Assembly (NCBI GenBank): GCA_943737045.1
Contig: CALSFV010000308.1
Location: 124,001-188,000 of the forward strand
DNA: 64,000 nucleotides
Reading direction: 5' to 3'
Origin: Parapristionchus giblindavisi
Lineage: Eukaryota > Nematoda > Chromadorea > Rhabditida > Diplogasteridae
In this document: positions 1 through 11,192 of the stretch, piece after piece
Layout: each line of letters starts with the position of its first letter
Position numbering within the stretch: the first letter of the stretch is position 1
Program-made: the position numbers and the translations under genes
The notes under the pieces: model-generated
What the model saw: only the letters and a program-made list of their open reading frames with translations
Databases searched by the model: none
What the model was told of the DNA's origin: nothing

Positions 1-195
1 TCGGCTCCCAAGCATCCGATCGAATCGGGAGTGGTAAAAATCGATTTCTCGTTCGAATACAAGCAACTTTTACTTAGGCAACTTTTTTAATCAGGACTTC
101 GAAGAATCGAGTTATTATGAAAATAAACTTTTGAACGGTGATTACTATGTGACGGTTTTCTAGAAGTAAAAAATTAAATTTGCTTAAATCGTTCT

Positions 196-998
196 ACATT
201 TAGTAACTAACCTCATATTAAAATATAAAGGCAAATAAAATAGGGGAAATTTGGATACGATAGCAAAATACGTTAGAAACTCGGAAAAAATCACTTCACA
301 ATCCTATTTTGGTGCACTTGTCATACTGTAGGCGCGATATTTTCACGGCTCTATACCCGGCCTCCTTTATAAGTTTGATTTATTTTGTTTTTGAATGTTT
401 TTTTTACTTTAAATTAAAACACACGACAACGAGCAAGGCTGGGACAGAAGAGCGATAGCTATAGCGAACAGGGCTGGGAAATACACACGATAGCGAGCAG
501 GGCTGGGACAGATTTACCCATATATAGGATAGCATTTGCCAGAAAAACGATAAATCGTTCGCAAACTATCCATACGGGCAAATTTAGTCTCTGTGTAGAT
601 ACGCCCGGAAATTTCATGATCGGAGTTTGGTATCTCGGTTCTGGGGTTGGGATTTTGGCATCTCGGTGTTGGAGCTAGTGAAGTCTGTCTCAGCCCTGCT
701 CGCTATCGTGTATTTCCCAGTCCTACTCGTATTCTGTCCCAGCCGTGCTCGCTGTCGTATTTTTTAATTTAAAGTAAAAAAAACATTCAAAAACAAAATG
801 AATCAAACATATAAGAGAGGCCGGGTATGGAGCCGTGAAAAAGACCGCGCCTACAGTATGACGAGTGCACCAAAATACGATCGTGAAGTGTTTTTTCCGA
901 GTTTTTAACGTATTTTGCTATCGTATCCAAATTTCCCTTATTTTATTTGCCTTCATATTTTAATATAAGGTTAGTTACTAAATGTAGAACGATTTAAA
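196..998. mobile_element. Inverted-repeat insertion with CAGGGCTGGGACAG words
   Basis: Arms of about 285 bases (196-480 and 690-998) are reverse complements. The right arm shares the text around GGTTAGTTACTAAATGTAG and the run AAAACATTCAAAAACAAAAT with the left. The loop repeats the word CGAGCAGGGCTGGGACAG. It interrupts the left outer arm of the 1-6175 palindrome, because sequence left of 195 and right of 998 is contiguous in the opposite arm. No transposase is seen. Confidence 0.7.
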
Positions 999-1198
999 AC
1001 GCGGTCTATGTAAGAACGTCGGAGGGGGTGGCACAGTATTTTCAAAATGGTCCGATTTCGCTCAAACTTTCAGGGCAGAGTGCCTGGGGGTGGGATACAC
1101 TTCAGCCAAAAAATTGGACCCGTAGGTTGATCTTTGATCTTTGATCTTCGGAATTTTCAACGTAATATTAACCAATCATGCTATACACAAGTGTTGTT

Positions 1199-1647
1199 AG
1201 ATGGAATAAAATTTAGTCTCGACTAAATTTGCATTTTTAGTCCAGACTAAAAATCATTCGAAAATATTTTTTTTCATTTTAGTCTCGACTAAATGGGCAA
1301 ATAGACTAATATTCGCGAGTAAATTTGCATTTAGTCTCGAATAATATTTTCGAATATATTCGAGAATAGACATTCATTTTCCATTAGTTTTTTGGTGCTG
1401 AGTGGTCCGCTTCTTCTCTTCTGTGTAATGGAAGGGTTTTCCCTAATTATCTAATTATTACCCTAATTGTTAATTTTATCGCATTTTGAACACTTTATTC
1501 TCGACTAAATGCAAATTTAGTTTCGACTAAATTTTAGTCTCGAATAAAATGTCATTTTTAGTCCAGACTAAAACGACCGTTCGACTAAAAGGCTAAATTT
1601 TATTCGAACGAAAATATTCGCAGAATACATTCGACTAAACAACACTA
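1199..1647. mobile_element. hAT-like MITE, 8-bp TSD CTATACAC
   Basis: A 449-base element with ends AAGTGTTGTTAG / CTAAACAACACTA. It is flanked by the direct repeat CTATACAC (1191-1198 and 1648-1655). The interior is built from permutations of the word TTTAGTC(TCG)ACTAAA in both orientations. The opposite arm of the host palindrome lacks it, which confirms insertion. An 8-bp TSD is characteristic of hAT elements; no coding capacity is seen, so it would be non-autonomous. Confidence 0.75.
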
Positions 1648-1933
1648 CTATACACCATTCGATAGAGCGTGAAAAGTTGTGTCAGGATCCAAATTTTCGA
1701 AGGTGTAGGTGCTCTGGTATTCGAGAAACAGAAGAAAATGTCGAAAAAAAGGGTGATCTCTATTTTCAAAAAATATTTTCGCCATGTTCCAATGGCGGCC
1801 GGCCCCTTGAAATTACGTTGTATATGCTAAATTGTATGGAAAATCCGATAAAAATAGTCTCCAGTCTGTCCGACATGCCAGCCATGCACTTTTTCGCGAA
1901 AAACTAGCGTTAGCTAGCGTTCGCGTTAGCTAA

Positions 1934-3073
1934 GTTAGCAACCCGGGTTCGAGTCCGCCTCCCGACATCAAATTTTTGCATCTTTTTTTCGACCACTAAT
2001 TGAGCTCAATTCAACAAAATTTCATAATTCATGTGTTTTCACAGTGGTCTGACAATTGCTTGACCAATTTTTCAGCGATTTTTTTGCACTTAAGCTGCAG
2101 ACAGATGCTGAGACAGAGACAGATGGCAGATAGAGATGCAGAGACAGATGACAGATGCGAGAAGATGGGTGTGGGAATGAAGCAGTGGAGGAACATTTTT
2201 CCATCTCTATCTCATTCTAGCTTTCACTCGCTCCGTTGCGTGTATGCATTGTTTTGCAGGAATCAATCAACACTCCATCCAGTATGAGGGAGTTCCTAAT
2301 GCTCCTTTTAATGATCTCCCTGCTATCGAATGCTGTTCCCGTCGGCAATAAGGTTTGTTCCCAGTGAATCTATGAGCGATGTAAATGTTTCAGAGAACAG
2401 CTGAAGAAGACCTGCCGTCGAATAGGAATGATAAAAGAATCAAATTCCTACAGAAAGATACCGATTTCGTACAAGAATCGATCAAGTGTCATTTTCAAGA
2501 GGTACGTACTACAAGTCTGGAGACCAAGGAGCGTAATGAGCGTAAGTAATCTAGCAGCAGTAATGGCGGAGGCGGAGAGACACGGAATCCTGCCCGAGTA
2601 TGCGCCCACTCACTCTGAACAACTTGCCATCTCCCCTTCTGAAGAGCAAAAGATCGACAACAATCATCAAGAGGCTGGAACTGTGGCAGTTCCATCTCGT
2701 GCTTACAGAATGCATGCTGATAATCAATAATCACGTTGAATGGTCCACATTATCAGCTATGGATTTCATGACACATAAAGTCTTTGATGTTCCAACAGAC
2801 TAGATCGTCGGAATACAATTTATCAAACAATTTCAACAATAAACAATAAGCATAGTTAGATTATGGCTACTAGAGGGGTGTCATCGGCAGGGGGGCTGGG
2901 TCCGGTTTCGGCTCAAGTGCAAAAAAAATCACTGAAAAATTGGTCAAGCAATTGTCAGACCACTGTGAAAACACATGAATTATGAAATTTTGTTGAATTG
3001 AGCTCAATTAGTGGTCGAAAAAAAGTTGCAAAAATTTGATGTCGGGAGGCGGACTCGAACCCGGGTTGCTAAC
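1934..3073. mobile_element. Inverted-repeat element carrying a small gene
   Basis: The terminal inverted repeats are about 160 bases each (1934-2095 and 2917-3073). They begin GTTAGCAACCCGGGTTCGA and end with its complement. Each arm carries a tRNA B-box-like GGTTCGAGTCC. The opposite arm of the 1-6175 palindrome lacks the element: there GCTAA joins directly to the complement of CAAGGGAAG. The 820-base middle is unique in this window and contains a spliced reading frame with a signal peptide. This looks like a captured gene inside a non-autonomous element, although a gene later flanked by repeats cannot be excluded. Confidence 0.7.
2284..2549 (+). CDS. Small predicted secreted protein, two exons (captured cargo?)
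   Basis: Unrecognised. Exon 1 is 2284-2352 (23 codons). It starts MREFLMLLLM and continues through a hydrophobic stretch to SLLSNAVPVGNK, a typical signal peptide. A 41-base intron (GTTTGT to TTTCAG) leads in phase 0 to exon 2, 2394-2549, ending at TAA after RNERK. The mature part is charged and hydrophilic, holds one Cys, and has a dibasic NDKR site that could be cleaved in a secretory peptide. The product is 74 residues. An alternative model uses a GTACGT donor after 2501 and a weak acceptor at 2571, continuing in frame from 2572 to TAA at 2728-2730 (about 111 residues). A possible polyadenylation signal AATAAA lies near 2839. Enclosure in inverted repeats suggests capture by an element. 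Expression is unproven. Confidence 0.5.
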
Positions 3074-3287
3074 TTACAAGGGAAGTGTAAAAAATATCTT
3101 TTAGACCTATGGACGAGAGTATTTTTCCTCGATAGCTATAGGCAATATAAGGTCGGAGCCAAAAAATCAGAACCTGGCATGCACTTTCCGAATTTATATA
3201 AATAATTATATTTTGTACATTCAAACGCGCTGTTTAGAGGGATGAAAAGACTCCCTTGATAGAGCACTTGAAAGATCAGTGAAGACA

Positions 3288-3350
3288 TGGCGGCGTGGTG
3301 TAGTGGTAGTGTGTTCCCTATGTGGGTGGGTCGTATACACCTATGGACAT
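3288..3350 (+). repeat. tRNA-like A/B-box unit in palindrome arm (mirror copy near 4443-4505)
   Basis: The sequence contains GGTGTAGTGGTAGTGTG (A-box-like) followed by GGGTGGGTCGTATACACC. The mirror copy on the minus strand at about 4505-4443 keeps a better B-box, GGTTCGAATACACC. The acceptor stem does not pair in either copy. Best read as a tRNA-derived SINE head carried in both arms of the host palindrome. Confidence 0.5.
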
Positions 3351-3372
3351 TTTTCTTTTGCTGATTTTTAAA

Positions 3373-3713
3373 GAAGGGGACCCTCGAGTTTTTTCGTGAC
3401 TAAACTGGCCAGGCAGAACTATAGATCACATCTCCCTGATTACAAAAACAATTTTCTCTAAGATTTTATATGCCCCGGAATACCATAAACCCGGGATTAA
3501 AGTTCACTCATGTCCAGGGAAAGGCGCGAGTTTTTGAAAATATATGGAAAATTGCAAACGGGATTCGAACCCGCGTGGCACGGTTACAAACGCTGGCATG
3601 TAACCACTTAGCTATACACGCTACTCTGTGAACCTCTCAATTCTGATAGAGAACATAAGGTCACTTCCTATCTCCCACGTTCTAGCGCATCCCAAATCTC
3701 CTGGTTCCCCTTC
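3373..3713. mobile_element. tRNA-like element with GAAGGGGACC termini
   Basis: A 341-base block missing from the opposite palindrome arm. Its ends GAAGGGGACCCTCGAG / CTCCTGGTTCCCCTTC are partly inverted. It is flanked by TTTAAA on both sides (left 3367-3372, right 3714-3719), probably a target duplication. On the minus strand, 3620 to 3545 reads a pol III A-box-like TAGCTAAGTGGTTACATGC and a B-box GGTTCGAATCC. The acceptor stem does not pair, so this is a tRNA-derived element and not a tRNA gene. Confidence 0.6.
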
Positions 3714-5294
3714 TTTAAACGTTTCGGACTTGTAATTTTTTTTTATTAGAAAAAAAATTTAAAATTTTTCACAGTTTTATTGAACTTGAATCAGGTTTGT
3801 TTAGAAAATACACATACCATTATGTCCGTTCATTAGTAGTGCCATATTTTGGTCGGTTGAATCTTGAATGTTCGTTAACTGCGTGAGACCAAAAATATGG
3901 CACGATATATGAACGGAAATGTATTTTCATATGTTATCTATAATACATGCATACGCATACAACGACACATGAAAAATAAATATGATCACAATAAAAAGGT
4001 GATGATAATAACAAAATATTATAATTTTACTTTCCAAAATATGGCACTACTAATGAACGGACATAATATTATATGTATTTTCTAAACAAACCTGTTGCCG
4101 TAACATAACACGCCGTATTGTAATCGGCTATTCAATCACATTTGTAGCGTTTCAAAAATAATCACACTAATTAATTGTCCTCCTGTAAAGGAAGAGCAGT
4201 TTAGACAGTTTGGCCAAACATTGTATGCACAAGTTATCAAAATGTTATTCTTCCGTAGCCGCTCGGTACAGATGAACTTTCCCAAAATAAAATGATCACT
4301 ATGCTAGTAAACGAAATGGTGCTTTATTTTTGGCATTCCTAAATGATAAAATTCAAGTTCAATAAAACTGAAAATTTTTAAATTTTTTTTCTAATAAAAA
4401 AAATTACAAGTCCTAAACGTTTAAAAATCAGCAAAAGAAAAATGTCCATAGGTGTATTCGAACCACCCACATAGGGAACACACTACCACTACACCACGCC
4501 GCCATGTCTTCACTGATCTTTCAAGTGCTCTATCAAGGGAGTCTTATTTCATCTCTCTAAACAGCGCGTTTGAATGTACAAAATATAATTATTTATATAA
4601 ATTCGGAAAGTGCATGCCAGGTTCTGATTTTTTGGCTCCGACGTTATATTGCCTATAGCTATCGAGGAAAAATACTCTCGTCCATAGGTCTAAAAGATAT
4701 TTTTACACTTCCCTTGTTAGCTAACGCGAACGCTAGCTAACGCTAGTTTTTCGCGAAAAAGTGCATGGCTGGCATGTCGGACAGACTGGAGACTATTTTT
4801 ATCGGATTCTCCATACAATTTTGCATATACAACGTAATTTCTAGGGGCCGGCCGACATTGGAACATGGCGAAAATATTTTTTGAAAATAGAGATCACCCT
4901 TTTTTCGACATTTTCTTCTGTTTCTCGAATACCAGAGCACCTACACCTTCGAAAATTTGGATCATTACACAACTTTTCACGCTCTATCGAATGGTATATA
5001 GCATGAGGGGTTAATATTACGTTGAAAATTCCGAAGATCAAAGATCAAAGATCAACCTACGGGTCCATTTTTTTAGCTGAAGTGTATCCCACCCCTAGGC
5101 ACTCTGTCCTAAAAGTTTGAGCGAAATCTGACACTTTTGAAAATACTGTGCCATGTTCAGTCGGAATTCTGACGTTCTTACAGAGACCGCGTTTTAAGCA
5201 AATTTAATTTTTTTACTTCTGGAGAACCGTCACATAGTAATCAACGTTCAAAAGTTTATTTTCATAATAACTCGATTCTTCGAAGTCCTAATTA

Positions 5295-5790
5295 AAGCCA
5301 CACCCCAGCTATTAATTCGAGTGATAATTGAGATTTGAAAGCGCGGTTTTTGGACAAGGCAGACACACTCCGGCAGCTGAAATAATTACAGTATGACCAT
5401 CTCTGATCAACGACAACACCATAGACAGCTTGCAAAAATCGCGAAACAGGTAGAGAACCCGAACCCACGTGGAAACGACTGCTACGTGTCAGTCGAACCA
5501 ATGAGCCATGAAGTCGACGTTACCAAGGGAGGATTCCTGGTATTTGATATTGAAAGTACCATACACCGCTCATCATCATAGCTCTACTAATCAACTTGAA
5601 ACATATTTCATTACCTCAATTGCTCGATTTTGCATACTACAAACCAGACATAATGAGGATCAGTTGTAATACCAGGGAAATAGAATTCGGAAAAATCACT
5701 CTCTGCCGGAGTGTGCCTGCCAACTCATTCTCAGTCAGTTCAAACATTAATATAGGGAGAACTCCTTTTTTTAGCTGGGGGTCTTCCTTT
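5295..5790. mobile_element. Insertion with minus-strand tRNA-like head
   Basis: This block separates two pieces of the right outer palindrome arm. The minus strand near 5510-5445 reads TGGCTCATTGGTTCGACTG (A-box-like) then GTGGGTTCGGGTTC (B-box-like), so it may be another tRNA-derived element. No coding sequence is recognised and the borders are not defined by a clear duplication. Confidence 0.4.
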
Positions 5791-5836
5791 AAAAAGTTGT
5801 CTAAGCAAAAGTTAATAATAATAATTCTTTATGTGG

Positions 5837-6081
5837 TGTAGTGGTCTATGGCGCGCCCCATCATTCCATCTGTCCTGGGTTCGATTCCCGGTCGTTTCAC
5901 CGCCTCCGACTCAACAAGGCGCCCGAAAGGGGAATTGGTAGTGACTAGATCATGCGGAAAAGTAGGTCCGAAGAAGAGATTAGGCCCTCCGGACTGAATT
6001 GGCCTTGAAATATCACTGGCCTAGCAGTAACCCGCAGGGCTTCGTGTGCCTTGAATAACGGGTTGTACCTTACCTTTACCT
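5837..6081 (+). mobile_element. tRNA-derived SINE with direct-repeat flanks
   Basis: The head has an A-box-like TGGTGTAGTGGTCTATGGC and a B-box GGGTTCGATTCCC. A GC-richer body of about 180 bases follows, ending CACTGGCCTAGCAG ... CCTTGAATAACGGG ... TTACCTTTACC. The 14-base direct repeat TTCTTTATGTGGTG occurs at 5825-5838 and 6082-6095, consistent with a target-site duplication, although its last bases overlap the A-box. A related tail recurs at 48503-48580, showing that the unit is dispersed. Confidence 0.65.
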
Positions 6082-6563
6082 TTCTTTATGTGGTGACAGT
6101 GGCGGAAGAGAGTTGCTTGTATTCGAACGAGGAATCGATTGGTACCACTCCCGATTCGATCGGATGCTTGTGAGCCGAAATAATTGTTTTGTCCTACCGA
6201 ACATTTTCTCTTACAGCAACCTTCAAACGGAAAATCAAACTTTCTCATATGTGTGGCTAACAAGGGAATGCCCTGAAGCCACACTCACCGATCTGGTCCA
6301 AATTTTTACTGGGGGTCCATCTCATATAAAATTTTTACTCTTTTTAATTTTTACATGGGGGTCCCCTTTCCGTGCAGGGCTAGTTAAGATCTCCCCAGAT
6401 ATTATTATACCTTCTTCTAAGATTCGCCCATAGCTCCCAAACTGCTACTGTACCCAAAACCCTCACCGATATCGCTACATTAGCGACGGACATCCATCAC
6501 TCCCTTTACGTCCTTATTTTCTTGTTATGCATATTATGATGGAATAAAGAATAAGAATATAAG

Positions 6564-6833
6564 GATGAGGTTTGGCGGTATCAGAAATTGCAAAGCTCTT
6601 CTTTGAAATTTTAAAATTTGTTTAAAAATGGACAAAAAACAATGAAAACACTTTCAAAATCGATTTTTTGCAATCAAATTTGCATATCTGAATGCGTTGA
6701 CCTTTCTAAATTTGCATACGATGTTATAGTGCTACTTCTGATAAAGATGTGCACGCTGTAAATTTTATCATCGATTTTTAAAAAAAAGCTTTGCAATTTC
6801 TGATACCGCCAAACCTTATCCTTATATCACGGG
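6564..6833. repeat. Hairpin insertion in left arm
   Basis: AAGGATGAGGTTTGGCGGTA and its following 25 bases pair with 6787-6833 in reverse. The loop is AT-rich and non-coding. It sits between two blocks that are adjacent in the opposite arm of the 6262-10323 element. Confidence 0.6.
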
Positions 6834-7636
6834 TCTCCGGTAAAAGTGTATGAACGCCTGCTACTAGGAAAAAATTTTTCTCTCGGATTTGGATGAAAGT
6901 CGATTGGTGGATGTGGTTGGGGGCCATGAGAAGGCCTATCGACTTGATTTGGCCAAAATCGCAGATTATCGATTTTTTGTGATCTACCACGGAAATTGCC
7001 ATAACTCGATTCATTTTCATCGTACAGAGACCGGAAAGGTGTCATTCGAATCGTATTTATATACACTCCAAAACGTTTTTAGGAACACAATGGCGGAAAA
7101 CCCGTCTTCAATGTGTTTCACCCGAAAAACTGATTTTTTGAATAGAAAAGTGAGTGTTTCTCGAAAATTTCTCAGAAACACAATGAATTTTATTGCACCA
7201 ATGGACTCGCCGCACCAGATATAGGTTACGTATGTAGTTCATTTGGCTCATCTCTGGCCCGGGACATCGAAATACTATATACTCCCTGACTTAGTCATTT
7301 TTTTCAGAAAAATGGTTTTTCGACCATAAATCGCTTCAAAATGATCCTGGGCATCATTTCAAAAAAAGAAAAATTAAGCACTCAACGAGCACAACAAAAT
7401 ATATTTATATGATTATCACGCTAGAGTTGATCATTCCCGAGCTATAATACGATTTCCTCAATTTTAAGGAAGAATCATTCCGAATTTCTGTTATCTTTGT
7501 TTACATTCGAAATTTTAGTATCATAATTTTATCAAAAATAGCATGAGCTAGATTACTTTTACACTACATAAAAAGTTTACATAGAAAAGAAATTGAGAAT
7601 ACAACGGTAAATTCATTTACTAATCGAATACGAGTT

Positions 7637-8053
7637 CGGCACTTCTTCGGTTTCTGGCCACCCCCCCCTCATACCCCCCCCCTAACCCCCCCCCCTCCTC
7701 TCTCATCTCGCTATCATTTCTCGTAGTAACTGACTCCCTTGTCGGTTGTGGTAAAAGCAACCGCATCATGATTGATAGAATTATGAAATGAGAGTTTTGT
7801 CTCCTCCTTTGCTATACTCTCTTATCCTAATCCAATCTCATTTTCATATCACCTCCATTCCCCTATAAAAGCATTCGATTCCTTCTCTCCGGTTCAGTCC
7901 AGAGCTCTCCCATTTTGAGGAGAGCTCGGGGAGCATTTCGCCCCCGTGGACATCATCCTCCTAGTAGCTCCATTCGATCGAAAAGATCGAAATGGGGCGT
8001 GGGGGGTTGAGGGGGGGGGGGGGGTGGCCAGAAACCGAAGAAGTTCCACGAAT
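7637..8053. mobile_element. MITE with CACTTCTTCGGTTTCTGGCC ends
   Basis: The termini 7637-7663 and 8027-8053 are inverted copies around CTTCTTCGGTTTCTGGCCA. The interior carries GTCGGTTGTGGTAAAAGCAACCGCATCATGATTGAT and a TATAAAAG run. The same order of sequence is recovered at 15274-15387 plus 18508-18682, where it is split by another insertion, so the family has two copies here. C and G homopolymers lie just inside both ends. Confidence 0.7.
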
Positions 8054-8129
8054 TCACTAGATAGGTGAGGGGCATCATCCGTGAACAGATTGTTCTTCTC
8101 GTTGTGGATCCAATCGTATATGATAGATA

Positions 8130-8842
8130 GATCTGGGGTCCGTCCAATCTGTCAAAAAAGATGCGAATAAAGTTGCGAACAAAGTTCGCAACTTTGTTCG
8201 CATCTTTTTCTCTAAATCTCTCGAAATACACGCTCTCTAATTCTCTCTAACAAAAGATCGCAACAAAGTTGCGAACTTTGTTGCGAGGTCGGTTAGAGCA
8301 GGCGAGAGAGTGTGCATTTGAAGAGGAGCAGAAAAAGTAAACGGAGCTTTACATAAAGTTGCGACGAAACTTGAATTTACAAAAGTGATAGTGTGATTGT
8401 GAAATTGTTATTGCTCAACTCCTTATGAGTGTGTGTTCAATATGTTATAATTTTTTTAAAGAAAACTCTTATTATTTATACAAAAACTGTAAAAGAAGTC
8501 GTGTGCGCGCTCACGGATTTTCGTTTGAACTCTAGCTAGAAGGGGCGAGGCGACTGTCACCAAACCCGTCTGGGGTTTGCCGAACTCTTTAATACAAGTA
8601 TATAAGGCCCTTACCCACCAAAGGGGTAGGAGAGCCTTCGGATGCAAGTTGAGAGGAGAGGTGCGCCTAACCCGTCTGAGGTTCGCCGTAGGCATTCTTA
8701 CAAGTATGTAAACCCCTTGTCTATGTGAGGGTTAGGAGAGCATTCGGACGAAAGTTGCGAGGAAAGTTAGCATCTTTCGACGGAAAGATGCGAACTTTCT
8801 TCTGAACTTTCGTGTCGAAAGTGACAGATTGGATGGACCCCA
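8130..8842. mobile_element. Inverted-repeat element, GGGGTCCGTCCAATCTGTCA ends
   Basis: The ends GGGGTCCGTCCAATCTGTCA and TGACAGATTGGATGGACCCC are inverted copies, flanked by AGATAGATCT-like text. Inside are palindromes of GCGAACTTTGTTCGC and two diverged tandem units of about 105 bases (about 8560-8660 and 8665-8770), each with CCCGTCTG, a TACAAGTAT run and GTTAGGAGAG-like text. It also carries GCGAGAGAGTGTGC at about 8302. No coding sequence is recognised. Confidence 0.6.
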
Positions 8843-9089
8843 GATGGATAGATCTCAAGATAGATGGATAGATAGATCTGGTAGATCTTCGTGAAGTTGG
8901 CTCGAAAAATATTTCAGTCATCATTTATTCAGAAAAAAAAGAAAATATCGCAAGAACTCGATCATTTCGCGAGTGGAAAACATGCAGTATGAAAAAAGTA
9001 TTGAATTTCTTTCGAAAACACATTTTAGTGGTTGAATATCCCATTTTCCTTTTATTTCATTCTTTTTGAACTTCCAGAATATCTAGCGT

Positions 9090-9447
9090 ATAATGGCGCA
9101 CTAAAAAATAGTGGAAAACGGAAAATGGCGACTTTCCAGGGTCTAAAAAAGTACACCGAAAAACCGAAAATTTGAATTCGCGGGCGCGGAAAAAGGTGCG
9201 GGAATTCAAAATCTGACCTTCTAAATGCGATTTTCTGCGGTTTTTAAGAAGGATATTACGTAGGTATTCAAGTTCCAATACTTCTAAATGCTGAAAAATG
9301 AAATTTGGGATCAGAATTTGAATTGCCGCACCTTTTTCGCGCCCGCGAATTCAAATTTCGAGTTTCCATTTTCGGTTTCCAGTGTACATTTTTAGACCCT
9401 GGAAAGTCGCCATTTTCAGTTTCCACTATTTTTTAGTGCGCCATAAC
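9090..9447. repeat. Hairpin with GGAATTCAAATTTTCGG-like arms
   Basis: The arms 9090-9222 and 9307-9447 pair (GGCGCACTAAAAAATAGTGG with its complement, and a GCGGGCGCGAAAAAGGTGCGG core). The 85-base loop shows no coding. It lies in the spacer of the 6262-10323 element. Confidence 0.6.
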
Positions 9448-10933
9448 TCGAAAAATTTCCGAGAAAGTCGAAAATTTTGCGTAGGAGCTGTTTCAGTCTC
9501 GGGAGACTTTCAGAGTCATGCATTCACATAAAAACCTACTAAAAGCACACAAGAAAAAAATTTCTAGCATGTGATGGCAACAGAATCAAAATCGCAGATA
9601 TTCGGAATGATTCTTCCTTATAATTGAGGAAATCGTATTATAGCGGGAATGATCAACTCTAGCGTGATAATCATATAAATATATTTTGTTGTGCTCATTG
9701 AGTGCTTAATTTTTCTTTTTTGAAATGATGTCTAGGATCATTTTGAAGCGATTTATGGTCGAAAAACCATTTTTCTGAAAAAAAATGACTAAGTCCGGGA
9801 GTATATAGTATTTCGATGTCCCGGGGCCAGAGATGAGCCAAATGAACTACATACGTACCCTATATCTGGTGCGGCGAGTCCATTGGTGCAATAAAATTCA
9901 TTGTGTTTCTGAGAAATTTTCGAGAAACACTCACTTTTCTATTCAAAAAATCAGTTTTTCGGGTGAAACACATTGAAGACGGGTTTTCCGCCATTGTGTT
10001 CCTAAAAACGTTTTGGAGTGTATATAAATACGATTCGAATGACACCTTTCCGGTCTGTGTACGATGAAAATGAACCGAGTTATGGCAATTTCCGTGGTAG
10101 ATCACAAAAAATCGATAATCTACAATTTTGGCCAAATCAAGTCGATAGGCCTTCTCACGACCCCCAACCACATCCACCAATCGACTTTCATCCAAATCCG
10201 AGAGAAAAATTTTTTCCTAGTAGCAGGCGTTCATACACTTTTACCGGAGACCCGTGATATGAGATGTATCTACAGTAAAAAATTGGATCTGATCGGTGAG
10301 TGTGGCTTCAGGGCCTTCCCTTGTAAGGTGGCCTGGTAGTGCACTATTTTATTCCACATCAAACAGAAAAAATTATTTTTCGCTATGTCACCTCATATGT
10401 GAGTTTCCTCAGACAGGCTCTCTCATGTATTATACTATGTATTATTTAGTTATCAGTCATCTCCTTGTGGCCACATCTCTCATATATCGTAACGAATTAT
10501 AAGTGAGTTGATATTGGGCGTATAAAGATCACTTGTTTTCTTTGTCCGCATGACCATTTCTTGTTTTGCATAGTTTAGAAACTAGAACGATTTCTTTTAA
10601 ATATCAAATCTGCGCGGCGAAAGTCAGACGGGTTAGGTGTAAGGAAGTGGAAAGGTAATCGAGAGTTAGCGAGAGAGTGTTGTCTCGGTATTTATTAGGG
10701 TGTTGCAAAAGTCTTTTAGTTGGTTCTGTTGCAAATTGTTACTAAGTGGTTCAAAAGTCCCGAAAAGAAAAGATAAAGGGCGAGAGAGTGCGTAAAACTA
10801 GGTGAATTTTCGCTGCTGTTTGCTGTTTCTTTGCAAATTTTCAACAACACGTAGGGGAAACGCAAGTAAAACACAAATTCTAGATTTTAAAATTCATAAA
10901 AAAGATTTAATAATTCTAAAAATTGTGTTTAAG

Positions 10934-11050
10934 ATCGGTGCCAGAGCTGATTCGGCTGTTACGTCAACATGACCGTCCAGGCTCACAAGCCTATGCGTTG
11001 TGGACGATCGATAATATATATTCGACGGCCAAGGATCAACGGATCACCGG
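10934..11050 (+). pseudogene. Orphan exon resembling an armadillo repeat
   Basis: A TTTAAG acceptor precedes an open stretch (A, 38 codons, then GG) that ends at a strong GTAAGC donor. The peptide includes VPELIRLLRQHDRPG and AYALWTIDNIYSTAK. The spacing of Leu/Ile, the central Asp and the ALW.I.NI motif resemble one armadillo repeat of the importin-alpha type. No partner exon is found: the flanks are transposon sequence on both sides. It may be a captured or dispersed exon, or part of a gene whose other exons lie far away. The family call is inference from pattern only. Confidence 0.4.
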
Positions 11051-11192
11051 GTAAGCGGGTTTCCTATTAATCTTATTCGTATTCTTTATTCCATCAAGTA
11101 ATAAGTAACATTAAAAAGGGGGCTGATGGATGGCAGTCGCTAATTGTAAGGTAGCTATGTATATCGGATTTTTCAATGTAACTTTGCCTATA

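Larger units (their letters stand above)
1..6175. repeat. Nested (matryoshka) inverted repeat
   Basis: Successive blocks pair with reverse complements around a centre near 3960: about 1-195 with 5193-5295 plus 5791-5806 and 6113-6175; 998-1190 with 4990-5193; 1648-1930 with 4720-4990; 3074-3370 with 4423-4718; 3714-3900 with 4030-4420. Each loss of pairing is explained by an extra block in one arm: 196-998, 1199-1647, 1934-3073, 3373-3713, about 4093-4347, 5295-5790 and the SINE-like unit near 5837-6081. The picture is an old palindromic element that was hit repeatedly by other elements. The left edge runs out of the window, so its true terminus is unknown. Confidence 0.85.
6262..10323. mobile_element. 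4-kb inverted-repeat element with long arms
   Basis: The outermost pairs are 6262-6312 with 10273-10323 (around GCCACACTCACCGATC). Long arms 6829-7490 and 9596-10261 are nearly identical in inverted orientation. Each arm has an open frame of 111 codons on opposite strands, with no recognised family, so coding is doubtful. The left arm is interrupted by about 520 bases (6313-6828). The 2.1-kb spacer holds smaller hairpins listed separately. No transposase is seen. Confidence 0.75.

Noticed and set aside
6889..7224. 111-codon frame, with an identical mirror copy at 10195-9860
   Set aside because: Both copies lie in the arms of an inverted repeat, match no family I recognise, and have overlapping open frames on the other strand; coding cannot be supported.
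7860..7880. TATAAAAG as a gene promoter
   Set aside because: It lies inside a MITE that recurs at 18640 with no downstream gene.
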